Assembly (NCBI RefSeq): GCF_022539665.2
Contig: NC_081339.1
Location: 5,322,017-5,386,016 of the forward strand
Source of the DNA: Daphnia carinata
Lineage: Eukaryota > Arthropoda > Branchiopoda > Diplostraca > Daphniidae
Reading direction: 5' to 3'
Length of the DNA: 64,000 bases
Part shown: one piece after another, positions 1 through 12,400 of the stretch
Numbering within the stretch: position 1 is the first letter of the stretch
Layout of the letters: every line of letters starts with the position of its first letter
The notes under the pieces: model-generated
Databases searched by the model: none
Seen by the model: the letters and a program-made list of their open reading frames with translations, nothing else
What the model was told of the DNA's origin: nothing
Position numbers and translations under genes: made by a program

Positions 1-2073
1 CCACTACAGAAAATGTGTGGTCGCCATGAGGCGTGTCGCGACGCCTCTCGGATCAAATTGTCTCTATCTTTTTGGATTATTCCAAAAGCAAATAACAAAA
101 GAAAAAACGACGTTGATCTGATGTACATGTAGAGCGAAAGATATGAATGTTGGCGAGACAACAGAGAATGTGAGAAGGGAATCAAACGGGCCAGAAGATC
201 TTTTAATGCAATCAAACAGTCAGAAAGCAAAGAACGACGAGGCAGAGTTATGTATAGATATGTATATCTGCGTTGTTTGCCTTGACGAGAGGTTTGGATG
301 TCGTGTTGACGTTGAAGCTTTTCTACCAAAAAAACCGTTGTGGAAGACGCCCAGGTTTGAAATGAGAAGGGAATGATAAAATCAATGTAAAGAAAAACTA
401 CGTTGTCAACGAACACGTCCTAATAGAATCTTTACAATTCCTTTGATTCGTTCGACAGTGTGAATAATACTTTTTAAATGTGAGTGATTACATTGTAAAG
501 TTTCACTCTAGAATAAATCTAAATTTTTTTTTCTGATTAGGAATATCTGTTGCAAGACTTGCTGAAGTGTAATATGAGCTTGCCATGGTTCTTGGAAAAG
601 CCTTTAAGGTAAGTTAAACAGACATTGCCTTCCATTGTTTACTTTTATTTTCAGCTGAATAGATTTTGATCATTGATGTAAAGTTTGATTTTTGAAATTT
701 GAAAGATATCACTGGCTAACTGGATGTCCTTGCTAACAACTCGATGATCTTGAGATTTCTCGTTGGTAAAAGCGTTCGCCATCGCAGACAAACCCAGTAG
801 ACACAAAACTGAAGAATGAAAACGAATGGCTTGTTCCCCTATCGCGAACTAACTCATCGATGAAGGATATCGTAGTATTTCCGAATCGCATAGGAAACTT
901 AAGGTCGAGTACATTTTATTTCTTTTATCAAGCGATAAAAATTTATTGTTTAAAAAAAAAAGTTTAATTACAGGCAAAGGATTCAAACATTATGTTCAAT
1001 AGATTATGCAAATAATCTTTATTCCAAAAAATGGTTATCTAATGCTGCATACGGGGTTTTGCTGTACAAAGACGATTGATGTTACGCTTCCACGCCACTA
1101 TAGCTAAGCTACTATCGAGTGATCGGGCTTGTTCATTCAACAATTAACATAATCATGACATTTAGTCTTGTTGCAGGAAACAGTTTGCACAAATCTTGCC
1201 GGCAAAGAAAGTCAAATCATCAAGACGTAATAACGAGCAGTCCATTCATTCTGCTCCTATTTAACCTTTTTGGTTTATTCCACTACAACTTTGAAACGAA
1301 AAAAGTCCCTTTGGTTTATAGTCAGTGGATGATGTTTGTTATAAACTCACAAAACCGAACCAAAAACAAAACTTTGGCTAAATCCGCCGGCATGGTGGAA
1401 CGGACGGAAACAGCAGCTTTCTGGAACGCTGCAATCAGCTGATGCGTCATCTTTGATAGCCAACTTTGCCGTTTAAAGATTATCATTGCAAAGAACGTAG
1501 GCCGAAATGCATGACATTTATCGATTATAGGTTGTCCGTTGTTCACGTTTTCAAAGACAAATGTCGGGTTGCATTTGGTCATCACGAACCAAAAGACGCA
1601 CACGGCTGTGGTCTTCATTTGACGTCACTCTAAATTAGAAAGTTGGTCAACTGGAACGATATACGCATCACACAAAAGCCAGAGTTGTGCCCAGTGGCTC
1701 GATGATCGTATAGCCCACAAGATTGGTAAGAAAACCTTAACTCTAAAGCATTGTTGTTTTCTTGCGTAAAAATGATAAACTTTCTAGCTGGTTAACAGGA
1801 AATGACAGCGCATGGAACACCTTTTCTTCTTGTGCAGTACATCTGCTTGTTGATCTTTACGGTAGAAGTCCATGGGTTTCATAGATTCGTGGATGAATCA
1901 TCCTAGGAGCCAGTTACTTTCAACAGGTATAACTAATTTGAGAATCATTTTTGCATGTGACTTAGCAAAGGATCTCGGCAAAAAAAATGTAATTAGAGTC
2001 AAGGTCTTATCGAAGTCTTGAAACGTCGTACACAAGCAGGTATCTATTTATATGATAACTCTAAAATAACACT
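1..2073. other. No recognisable gene; one possible small exon
   Basis: I find no gene I can name here. One stretch at 541-608 has a good acceptor (polypyrimidine then TTAG) and a good donor (AAG then GTAAGT) and one open frame through it, so it may be an exon of an unseen gene or an untranslated exon. A full CRE-type palindrome TGACGTCA lies at 1620-1627. A small hairpin (7-bp arms, gaggcgt/acgcctc) lies at 28-47. The remaining open frames are short, have no family resemblance and look like chance. Confidence 0.4.
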
Positions 2074-2171
2074 GTCTTCTTAGCTCAGTGGTAGAGCGCT
2101 GGTCTCGTAATTCCATGTAAATTAAGGAAAAGGATAACCAGAGGCCGAGAGTTCAACTCTCTCAGGAGGCA
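2074..2171 (+). tRNA. tRNA-Thr (anticodon CGU) with an intron after position 37
   Basis: A cloverleaf can be drawn by eye. The acceptor arm GTCTTCT pairs with AGGAGGC (two G-U pairs), the D arm has GCTC/GAGC with box-A-like TAGCTCAGTGGTAGAGC, and the T arm is GAGAG/CTCTC around TTCAACT. The anticodon stem CTGGT pairs with ACCAG only if about 26 bases following CTCGTA are removed, which places an intron at the canonical site one base 3' of the anticodon. The anticodon reads CGT, and the acceptor and T arms resemble animal tRNA-Thr. It could instead be a pseudogene with an insertion, but all other stems are intact, which favours a working gene. Confidence 0.75.
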
Positions 2172-3186
2172 AATTTTAAATCAAATCAATGCTATTTTGA
2201 ACGAGTTTTTAACACTTTTATGTGGGAAACGATAGCACCGATGAAACACTTGTGGATCCGGGGATGGACATCAAGAGAGAATGTGATTTACGGTCAAGAT
2301 TATACACATTAAAAGCAAAGAGGCATTTAGGCGAAAATCAAAAATAAAGCCAGCATCAATAGAAGAGGGTCGAAACAATAACCCCAACTTAGACATCCTT
2401 GAAAATATTGATGCCTCAGTTATCAATCAGATTTGTTCCAGTTCACTTGGCCGTCATTTCTTGGCTTGCCCGCTTTGGATAGGGTGACTCATCGAATTGG
2501 AAATCATCCAACCTGGGCAGGATGATCAAAACTGGCCAGCAGCGAACAACAATGATTTAAAAAGAATGAAATGGCGGACACGTACAAATTTCGCCCGTCT
2601 ACGCTGGACTACGGCCACAAAAAGGAAAAGCAAATCCCTGCGAAAGTTTGAAATGCTAAATTTGCAAACATGGCCATCTATTATTATTATTTTATTTTAC
2701 AGATGTGTACGATGGTGAGCTCTTGAAGATGCAATGAAAATTCTGGTTTAGTCCTCTGGGCTGTAAAAGAAATCCTTTCGTTTTTTTTGTTTTTTTTCAT
2801 CTAACAAAGGATTCATACTGGACCATTTGGCAGAAGATCCGGACTTTAGGCGCCATTGAGAACCGATAATCGTAAAGACCAAGTTTATTGTCCCGATAGC
2901 AACGTTCTAAAATGACTGCATTTAAATTCGTACTTCTTTTTCCACAGTAGAATTTGATGGCAAATAATTCCTTCGTTGTTCGTTCATGGGAATGAGTAAT
3001 TAGAAACATTACTCAATCAGAACTAATCGGCCATGGTCAGCAGATCAGCAAATAGAATTGCTTCATTTGTTCTACGATATCGTTAGGCGATTATCAATCG
3101 TACCTCTTCTTTTCTTTCAGGTTAATGTCCTAAAAAGAGATGGACTTCTTTCAAAATAAAAATGGCCATTCTTTTGAGTCTACTAG

Positions 3187-3383
3187 GTGGTGTGGAATAT
3201 TGATCCTTTCGACATCGTCTCAACACCCGTCGTGGAAACAGGGTCAATGTGTCCTTCAATTAAGTTATCTGGACACCATGGTCAGATCGAATTTCAACAC
3301 GTTGATGTGTCCATCTTTAGTCAACGTATCTATAGGGAAGCAGCGAGATATAAATTCAACGACGATGGCAAAGAGCAAACAAG
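3187..3383 (+). CDS. Possible coding exon of an unrecognised protein
   Basis: This 197-base stretch lies between an acceptor (CTACTAG) and a donor (ACAAG then GTACAT). It reads through without a stop in a frame that gives an amphipathic, protein-like sequence (about 65 residues, including GHHGQIEF and EAARYKFNDDGKEQT). I do not recognise the family. No neighbouring exon that continues the phase was found, so this may be a fragment or an exon of a gene whose other exons are too short to see. A second frame is also open here, which weakens the case. Confidence 0.25.
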
Positions 3384-6300
3384 GTACATATTTTGTGCTA
3401 TATTTAGCATTGTAAAATGATCTCCTCCGCTACCTATAGGTTAATTGATCGTATCGCGTAGATTTCTAGGCAGCATATCCTTTAGCACGTGATATCTAAA
3501 AACAGAAAGGATGAAAGCAAGTAGCAATACACATTTGCACCACTCTCCAAGAATCCCTTAAAAAAAAAAATCTTTTAAAGGAAAAAGGGTAACTTGAAAT
3601 CCGCACGAGAATCCAAAATAACAAGCAGACAAAAAAGAAAAAAATTCTTTTAAATAAAAGTAGAAAGTAAGTCATTCGTGGCTAATGCCCGTTCGATGTA
3701 CATGAGAGTAACGGCTCTTCTCTCCTATACATACATCCAATGCAGTTTTTCTTTTTCTTTTTTTTTTTTTGTTACTCGCTGCTCCTGATCGCTCCTGTTT
3801 TTTTTACCCGCTCAGCTTTTGACAGGAGACATCCTCGTCGTTTTCGGCCAAAAACCTTTCTCTCCATAGATATCGTCCTCTCTTAGCTCTGTATACGTAT
3901 GTATAGCGGCTATCATCCGCCGCCCACAGACATCATTGATCTCTTCCCCTCTTTTATACACACACACAGATACAGTCTATATATCCTTTTTTTTTTTTCT
4001 CTTTTAGACTTTGTTTCGCTCTGTGTTGGGATTTTGTGCGAATTTCTTTTGTTGCCTCAGGCAAAGAATATATCCTCCCCCTTCTCAGCTCTTCTGTAAA
4101 TGATGGGTACGTACATACAACTTGAATATGTTGTAGACTACAAATCTCTACCGGTGTGAGTCAAATAGCCCTTCTGGCTATACCTAGTGATAGAATAGCT
4201 AACGTAGCTTTAGTTTGTTTATTAAAAAAACGCAAGCAACAAGAAGAGAGGGCTCATCAGTATCTGTGCGTAAGAGATGACGTCGAGGTAACTAGAGTTT
4301 TTGCAGCTTTAGAAATGTCTCGTTCTGTTCATTTGACTTGAGCACAAAGTCCCATTGTTACACAACTATAAAGGTGAAATTGATGGGATTTAGGAGCTTG
4401 ATGCCCTGCCCTGAAAGCCCTCAATTGAACAAAAGCTCGACAAAACGAAATAAAGAATTCGAAAAAGATAAAATAGAATCGAATGAAATGTCGTACATGG
4501 TGCCTTGCGAAATCTCAGCAAAGATCAATCGATTTTTTTTTTGAAGTAACGATCTTTCCTCTTGTTAATCAGAAAAGACTCTTTAAGCCAAACGTAACAA
4601 CGTTAAACGTTTCACATCAAATGAGAAAGACTAGAACACGCCTGTGATTTAATTGAAAGAGAGAAGCACGTGCCGTCTTAAATATCATCAAATATATTTT
4701 CCAAAAAATAACAAGCCCAGAACAATAGACACAATATTCAATATTTTTGAAACGAATAAATCTTCTTTTAATTCGGTCTCTGTTATTCTGGGTGCATGTC
4801 AACTACTCCCACTTTTTTGTTCTGAACGACACGTTTGATTAAAAAAGTGTCGAAAAGGAAGATACAACAAAAAAAAAAGAAAGAAAAGATTTATAATATA
4901 TCTATCCTTTCTTTTCTTTTTTTTTGAAGGGGATAGGGGGACCTTTCGCACCCACGTCGCATTGATGTCAAATCGGATCAATAGACGAACGAGAAGCAAA
5001 AGAACGAGATGGATAGGATTGATATTGCGTGAAGCCTGTCTATATGTATGCGAAATGATAGAGGCAACGCTTTTTACTCTCATTTTAATGTACGTGTCTT
5101 TTAAATCGATCGAAATGACGAGATTGCTTAAAGTAACAAATAAAAAAGAACTTTTAAGTGCAGTTACGTAGGGAATTCCGATTGCAGATACATCACGATT
5201 TTGTGTTCAAGTGTTACTCAATCGCACTATAAGCTTTTTATTGCGACAGCGTTCGCTAACCATTCGATGCGATGTATTTTTTTTTTTAAGTGATGGTGTA
5301 GTTTGCCAGTCACGTGATTTTTTCCTAGTTTCCTATTTTCACGGCATACTTCGTACGAACGCGCAATTTTAGAAGCGGCGCTGCCGAAAAAAGAAGGAAT
5401 GCAAATTCAAAAAAAAAAAACGCGGCTGCTCAATTGATTTCAAAGGTTGCCATGGAAACGGCTCGAAAAAAAAATCTCTTTTATGCTTTGTATCGAGTTT
5501 GCACGGCAAAATCGATTTTGCTATAGCAAAACGTATCGGAACATTTCCCTGTTTTTCCATCTGATTTGCGTGATATCCAGTCCGTAATTTCTGGCGGACG
5601 CAATCCGAAATCTGTGTCGGGTTCCCAATTGAATGTTCTTGTTTTGGACCGAAATCGTGAATAGCACACACGTGATGGTATATATCGTTCTATACCATTC
5701 TCACCTGTATGGTGAAGGTGTGCACACCTCATTTTTTTTTTTTATTGCGGATCATACACGGAAACGTTTTTCACGCTTTAGATCGCGTGCAGATTGGAAT
5801 GATGAAGCAAAGTGGATCGCTGTACAGTTTCTCTGTACATCTTCCTAATTTTCGCTTTCAATTTCAAATGGTTTCCGTCCGTGAACGGTAATTGGATTTC
5901 GTGTTGATTATATACAGGTTCACAGTCTATATACACGCTCGATCTGAGATTTGTTGATAGGGTGCCGGCGGGATTTTGGATTAGCGACTAACGTATAGAT
6001 GTATAGCGAAGTAAGCTGAGCAAAAACTTTGAAATGCTTTTAATTGTATGAATTTCGCAGAGAACTATTGGGTCATAAATGGAAAATGTGTTCTTATGCG
6101 TTTATATGAACAGTCCTATGGATTTAAAGGAAAATTAAAGACGCTAACAGTTCGACGCTGATACAATTTATTAACTACGAAGTTTGAAACTTTGTTTTTT
6201 TCATTCCAATCGAAAGATTCAAGTAATTCAAAGAGAGAGGCGAAAACACGATTGTTTGTGGATTTGTTATTCATTTCGTTAGCCTCACATCATGTCTAAA

Positions 6301-9300
6301 TCTCTTGACTCCACATCTCTGGTTGTACGAGGAGACCAAAGATCACGGAAGATCACAAACCAAATCCAAAAGGGAAACAAACACTCTCACAGATCTAAGA
6401 GGATTTGTATATGCAAAAACGTGTTACCATACCCGTTAGCTATACGTTTTTAAACAATAGTTTAAAGAAAAAAACATCAGCCTGGCTTTTTTGTGGGACG
6501 TTAAACGGAAATCAAAGACGAAATTGATTGACGAAAGACTCGCTGTGGCGTGTCAAAAACCCGATTACACGAATGGGCTGATGAATCGACAAAAACATCC
6601 AACTTTTTTTTTGTATACCCAAAGAGAAAAAAAAGGTCGTGTTCTTTTTTTTCCCCGTGATTTCCTCGTATATAATGTAGATGGAAGAAAATGTCCATCA
6701 TCATTCCGGCAGTGATGCATCGCTCATCAGCACGAGGACCCGCCGCAATCAGCGGACGATTGACGTCTCTGTCGGCACGCCCTTTTATATATCAAACTCT
6801 ATATATATGCCAGCAGAAAATGAAATGAACATTTGGATGGTCGTTTGATGTTGTATAGCACTCTCGGCGCACAGTTCTTGATTCAGTTTTTTTAAAGTCT
6901 ATATATATACCACTGCACTAATTGATAAGAAAAACCCCAAAAAGAAATGCAGTGCACATACATGTAGAATGTTCATGGACTTGGTGTACAACAAAGTCTA
7001 GATGGGTTGATGATATAACAAAAGAATGCCAAGTTATCTTGCACAGAGAGCAGCACGAGTGATCTGTGTGAAGGAATATGATGTGAATACCAGATGCAGT
7101 CCACATTTACGGAGCTACTCTCTGTTGTTTGTTGTAAAAAAAAAAATAATGTAATCCTTGATACTGACGTTTCTTTACGATGTCTGTGTATTACGTCTGT
7201 TGCTATATAGACGGAGAAAATGTACAACCACACGAGCTCGTATCAACTGCAGCTGTTGTCCGTTCTGTGTCATGTGTACAACGAAACGAATAATAACAAA
7301 AAAAAATAGCAAATCTCAATATGCATATATTTATCGCTAGTGGTTTGGTTTCAAGCCCCCGCACAAAATGAGATAAACCTTCGAATTTTATTATTCAAAC
7401 AATAAAAACAACGGAGACAGATTGCATTTGCGTTATTAGTTTCGTGTGGAGAGACGCGCCACCGCAACATTGTAACACGCCCTATATTATTTAAGTGCAA
7501 TCATTTTTTTGAAATTGGCCAAATGTCGCTGTGTTTGCCACGTCGTTTTCACGACATCAGCAACCCACGCCGTTTTGAATTGAAAAAGAAAACGCCCGCC
7601 CACTTCAAGTAATGGGGCGAGTGCGTAGACGTATAGTTATGATGTGCGTCTAAAAATACAATAGCGGGAAGAAGACTATTGTATAACGCACTGTAAGTGC
7701 CAAAACCATATGAAGTGCATATCTATAGTCGTTGTGACAATATATACCAAAGTATAAAAACCATAAGCTCTTCTTGTGTGTGTCAACAACAGAGGCTCTT
7801 ATGTAACAAGCGCTTTATATCGCAAGGCTTTGGTTATACACATCGTCTTATATAGTTGATGACTATTAGTTAAAATAAAAAAAAACTAATTTGCATATGT
7901 TGTGGCCATTTAAGGAAACCACCTGGTGCAAATGGAAACAAAAGTCGGGGGTACATGTAGCCCAGCAATAGGATCGTAAATATATCGAACGAAGACGGCG
8001 CAGCATCATGTTCCATTTGCTTTTGATGCGCTTCCCTGGGAGGAGTTTCCGTCCGCGCCTGTCCATTCCCGCCCGACTTTGCTTCCCTTATATTCCGCAG
8101 TGTTATTGCTCATCGGATTCCAGTTGTTCGGTGACGGCCACGTCTAAATGTCGTTTCATTCAATGTGTGTTGTGCGTCTTGACATTTTTTAGAAAAACAT
8201 TCACTGGATAAATTGCCAATGTTTGGTATCGCCAGTGTTGCCAAAAAAACGGAATTAAAAACAAAACTAAATAGTGCTGCTGGAATTCCATGTTTTCTAT
8301 TTTCCTATTCGCGGTGAGTGTACATATTTAAATGAGTTTCCGTCGTAACAGCAGTAAACGACATTTAAATTGGCACTAAAGCGTCGTCTGCGCTCCTTTT
8401 TTTTTTTATTTGCTTCGTTAAGTTTTTCGCTTTCGAAGGAGCGAGCTGAATGCGCTCCAGTCAAAGTAGTAAATAGTATCAAATCGTGATGAGACAGGTA
8501 TTACACAGACAGACGCACAGGAAATGATCAGCAAGGGAGTGGCTCATTTGGGCCGGGGGCTTACTTTAAGAAGCTCCGTATAGATATAGCAAAAAAAAAA
8601 AAAGAGAAAGGGAGAAGACGCTTCGCTCGCTTTTATTCTTATTGTATATTATATTCCCAACCTATTTCCGCCTTCTCCTCTCTGCCAAAAAAAAAAAAAA
8701 AGAAAAAGAAGGAGGTAAGAAAAAAAAAAGATAATGACAAGGCCAACGGTTTCATTTACTTTTAGCAGAGTTAAAGAGAAGAAAGAAGGTGCTTTCTTTT
8801 TTTTGGCTCCCTGGACTTGGACGTTTAATGAACCGTGTATCAGCGTTCGTCCTTACAATAAAAAGGAGCCCTGCGATACTTCCGTTGGATCACTGGCTCT
8901 TTGCAATAAAAAAAAAAAAAAATTTGGGACTTTGGAAATGATTTTAAATTTGGCGCGCTGTGTTTGTTGTAGAATAAATAAAACAAACGTACGCCCCAGA
9001 CGTTGTGAATTGAGGTTTTTGCACAAACAGAAAGAGGAACAACGAAGCGTATAACCGCATCACTTTCATTTGCGAACTCGCCGTGCCTAGCAATCGCATT
9101 ATTCAGTCCATAGAAACTGTGAGTGAATTACCTGTTTGTAAATACAACTCGAGTTTGCAGGAGCACATTTAAGTGCATAGCAGTAGAAATAGTTTGGTTG
9201 ATACCGACGAAGAATAAACAGGCTTTTAAATTTAAACAAAAACTTTGAAATTTCTACAGCAATCTGCAAATTGCTGTCCAGGGATTGTGCAAAAACCGGC

Positions 9301-9479
9301 AACAGTGCTTTCAAATGTGTTTTTCCATTGTCTTCCGTCTGCCATCCTGAAGGTCGTCAAAAGTGCGCGCGAACAAGAGAGCGAGTGCCATTTGTTTTTG
9401 ACTGGCCCCAACGCGCCTACTTCGTCGATATGTGTACGTCGGAGATGATGGACGACCAGTGACGTGAAATGACTTAACG
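3384..9479 (+). other. Non-coding stretch upstream of neuroligin
   Basis: About 6 kb with many A/T homopolymers and simple repeats and no coding region I can support. It probably contains the promoter and untranslated 5' exons of neuroligin, but I cannot locate a transcription start. An RFX-type X-box-like sequence at 5446-5459 is listed separately. An in-frame TGA at 9465-9467 closes the neuroligin frame upstream of its first ATG. Confidence 0.45.
5446..5459 (+). promoter_or_regulatory. X-box-like (RFX) site
   Basis: The sequence GTTGCCATGGAAAC matches the RFX factor X-box pattern (two half-sites separated by two bases) with one mismatch in the second half. It lies about 4 kb upstream of the neuroligin start. 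A perfect version is found in a neuroligin intron (14138-14151). RFX sites often drive genes in ciliated sensory neurons; a link to neuroligin is inference only. Confidence 0.3.
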
Positions 9480-12400
9480 ATGAAGGCAATCAGTCACATG
9501 GGCACAAGTCGAGTCGACTTGGATGCAGTTGCTATGGCTTGTGTCAAATTATTGCTACTCTTCATCATGGCATGGGTCACGCTCCAGTGCTGCCCAGGCG
9601 GAATCCGTAACTTGACTAGCGCTGTCCCAATTGCGAGCCCAGGACCATCGACTTCTTCCGGTTCAACTAGCAGCCCAGGAGGTCGATTGGTCAGGACTAA
9701 ATATGGGAGCCTACGAGGATTCACGATCCCAGGTAGCTCTGCTCAACCACAACCAACAACATCAACTTCTTCACCAGCAGGTATACACACGGCATCAATA
9801 TTTTGTTTCTCATCCACATTTAACAAATTGAATTGAGCCCAAACGATGAAGTTCAGTTGCACACCACAGGCTGTTGACTTATGCATGATGAAACACAGCT
9901 GCTGTTTTGTTCCCCCCTCATCGTAATAACTGTCTAATCTGTAAGCTGTATTAGCTGTCACCAAAAGACTGTGTCCTGTTCTGTCGTGTCATGAAACGAA
10001 CAGGACTGATTTTGGTAAATGGTACATATGAAACCGTGGTGCAAGCAGCCTAATCAGTCTTGCATTGTTAATTACAGGAGGAAATTACCGTAAATTCGCT
10101 GGCGTTAATACCCCTACGACGACAACTGGAAGCAACACGAATAATAACGTGGAGGCGTTTTTGGGCATTCCTTATGCTGCAGCGCCGGTTGGTTCGTTAC
10201 GTTATTTACCGCCTGCAAGCCCAGGTCCTTGGGGTCCGGCTGTTCGTCCTGCTCATTCCCTACCACCGGCCTGTCCGCAGCAAATGCCTCCTTTATCCAA
10301 CAGGTGAAACATGTTCGAATTGATGTAATTCTTTAGTGATTATGTTTCTTGCGGATCATAACTGGATACGACAGGGTTATTTAGATGAATGCGCCCATAA
10401 ATGGATTTTGAAAAGGCATATCTTGTCCTATTCAAACGTCCATTTATCATCGTGAATTCCCGCCAGAGTAGGTGCGGCTACAGTGCCATAAATATAAGAG
10501 AGGCAGACGTATCCCGCAATGGTTACATAAATCTGTCGCAGACATATTGCTCACCCCAGTAAATCGATTTTTTTTGTTCATATTTTCGAGATAGGCAGTA
10601 TACATCCGCAATTTTTTTGGAGGGGAAGAAACAAAATTGGTCGGTGGCCACGATCGATGTGTTGTGACACACACCATAGGGATTGGCTTAACTCTTTTGT
10701 TTTCTGGTGTAGTGCTATAACGGAAGGAACTATCCCGTTTCCGAAAATCCAAGCTTTTAGCAGATGGAACGTGGATGTGTTGAGTCTATCCATTTGCAGC
10801 TGAAATTATATGATATGTTTTGATGGAATTTAGGACGGCCAGTTTGGAGACGATGCCACGAGCACGCTACTATCAACTCAAGAGGATGCAGCTGATGTTG
10901 GCCAACCAGAGCGAAGATTGTCTCTTCCTCAACATCTACGCACCTTCCGAAGGTGAATGATTGCAAACTTTTGTGTTGAATATTTGAAACCGCGCGACCG
11001 ATTTCTTTCACACGTCCGCGTGTAAAGCGATCGATACGCTTCATTCGAAATGCTGGCAAGCATTTGCAATTATTTCGTTTCAAACTTTGAATGCCAACTG
11101 GATGCGCCGCATAAAATGATAGGGCGTCACGTGACGCCCAGCTGCCAATTAGAACACGACGCCAGAGACAATCTAATAAGCAAGCCGCTCTGCAGGTCTT
11201 CCCCCGACGGTATCTTCTTTCCTCGACTAGATTTCCCCATTCTTTCCTGTTTAAATCAAGTTCATTACCTCTCCACACTCGTTTGACCTTTTCTAAAAAT
11301 GAAGCGTCAAATCTTGTGTTTTAACTATCGTTTTTTTTTCACGTATATTTTTGACGTCGACGAGGAAGAGACAAAAGGCATACAGGCCGTATTGATCCGT
11401 TTATTGGACTGATTGGGGAAAAAAAAAGTTCCAGGAAAATACGCTTGTCGTAGTTGTTAAACTTGGCCTGCTCTATTCGCGATGATTAGATGAATGGCAC
11501 TAGTTGTCGAGGGCAGACAATCCCCCATTGTTGTGATTGTCCTGCCATCCATTACTGTACGTCTATACGGGGGAAAATAGAGAAGAGAAGGAAACCCATT
11601 TTTCACTCGTAGAAATTCTTGATAGGATTTTCTTATTGAAGTCCGTCGAAATTATTAATTTGGTTTTTAAAAAAATTTCTTATTTTGATATTGGATGTTC
11701 CAGGATTTAGTGGATCGGGGTCGCCGTTCACGTCATTGGCTGTCGTCGTGTTGATTCACGGCGAGTCTTACTCGTGGGGTGCTGGACATTTAATGGACGG
11801 TGGAATGTTGGCCGCTAAAAGTCGAATGGTCGTCGTCACGCTCAACTATCGTCTCGGCATTCTAGGTACATCCTTTCACGTTGCTTAATCCTTCAATTTC
11901 ATTTAATGAAATCCCGCTTCCTTTTTTATGAATGTGCACAGGATTCCTGCAGACGGCCGCCAGTCCGACACCTGGGCAAACGCGCGGCAAAAGCAAACAC
12001 GCCATTCCCACGCAAGGCAATTACGGTTTATTGGATATCAGTAAGTTTATGTCATAATGTTCGCACAAATCCACAGAACGTTAACGAAGTTTGTTGGCAA
12101 TAGTGGCGGCGCTAGTGTGGCTGAAAGATAATGTCGGCAATTTTGGAGGTGATTCTAATCGAATTACGTTAAGCGGCCATGGAACAGGAGCCGCATTAGT
12201 GAATCTTCTGATGATTTCGCCCTTAGCTGCCGGTAAGTAAATGAATCTGGAAATTATTTTTTGTTTTTATTCGACAAAGATGATGATCCCCTTTTTGAAC
12301 GTATTACATTAATGGCGCAAAAAATGACAAGCTCAGGGCAAAAAAAAAATAAAATAAAATAAAAGAGCGTCATCCTCTTTCGTGTTACGATGGATATTCC

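Noticed and set aside
1119-1442. 107-codon plus-strand frame
   Set aside because: Composition like random AT-rich DNA and no family resemblance.
4156-9054. Several 60-106 codon frames
   Set aside because: Built from homopolymer runs (poly K, F) in non-coding DNA.
10757-11278. 173-codon minus-strand frame
   Set aside because: Antisense shadow of neuroligin exon 4-side sequence and intron; no conserved blocks.
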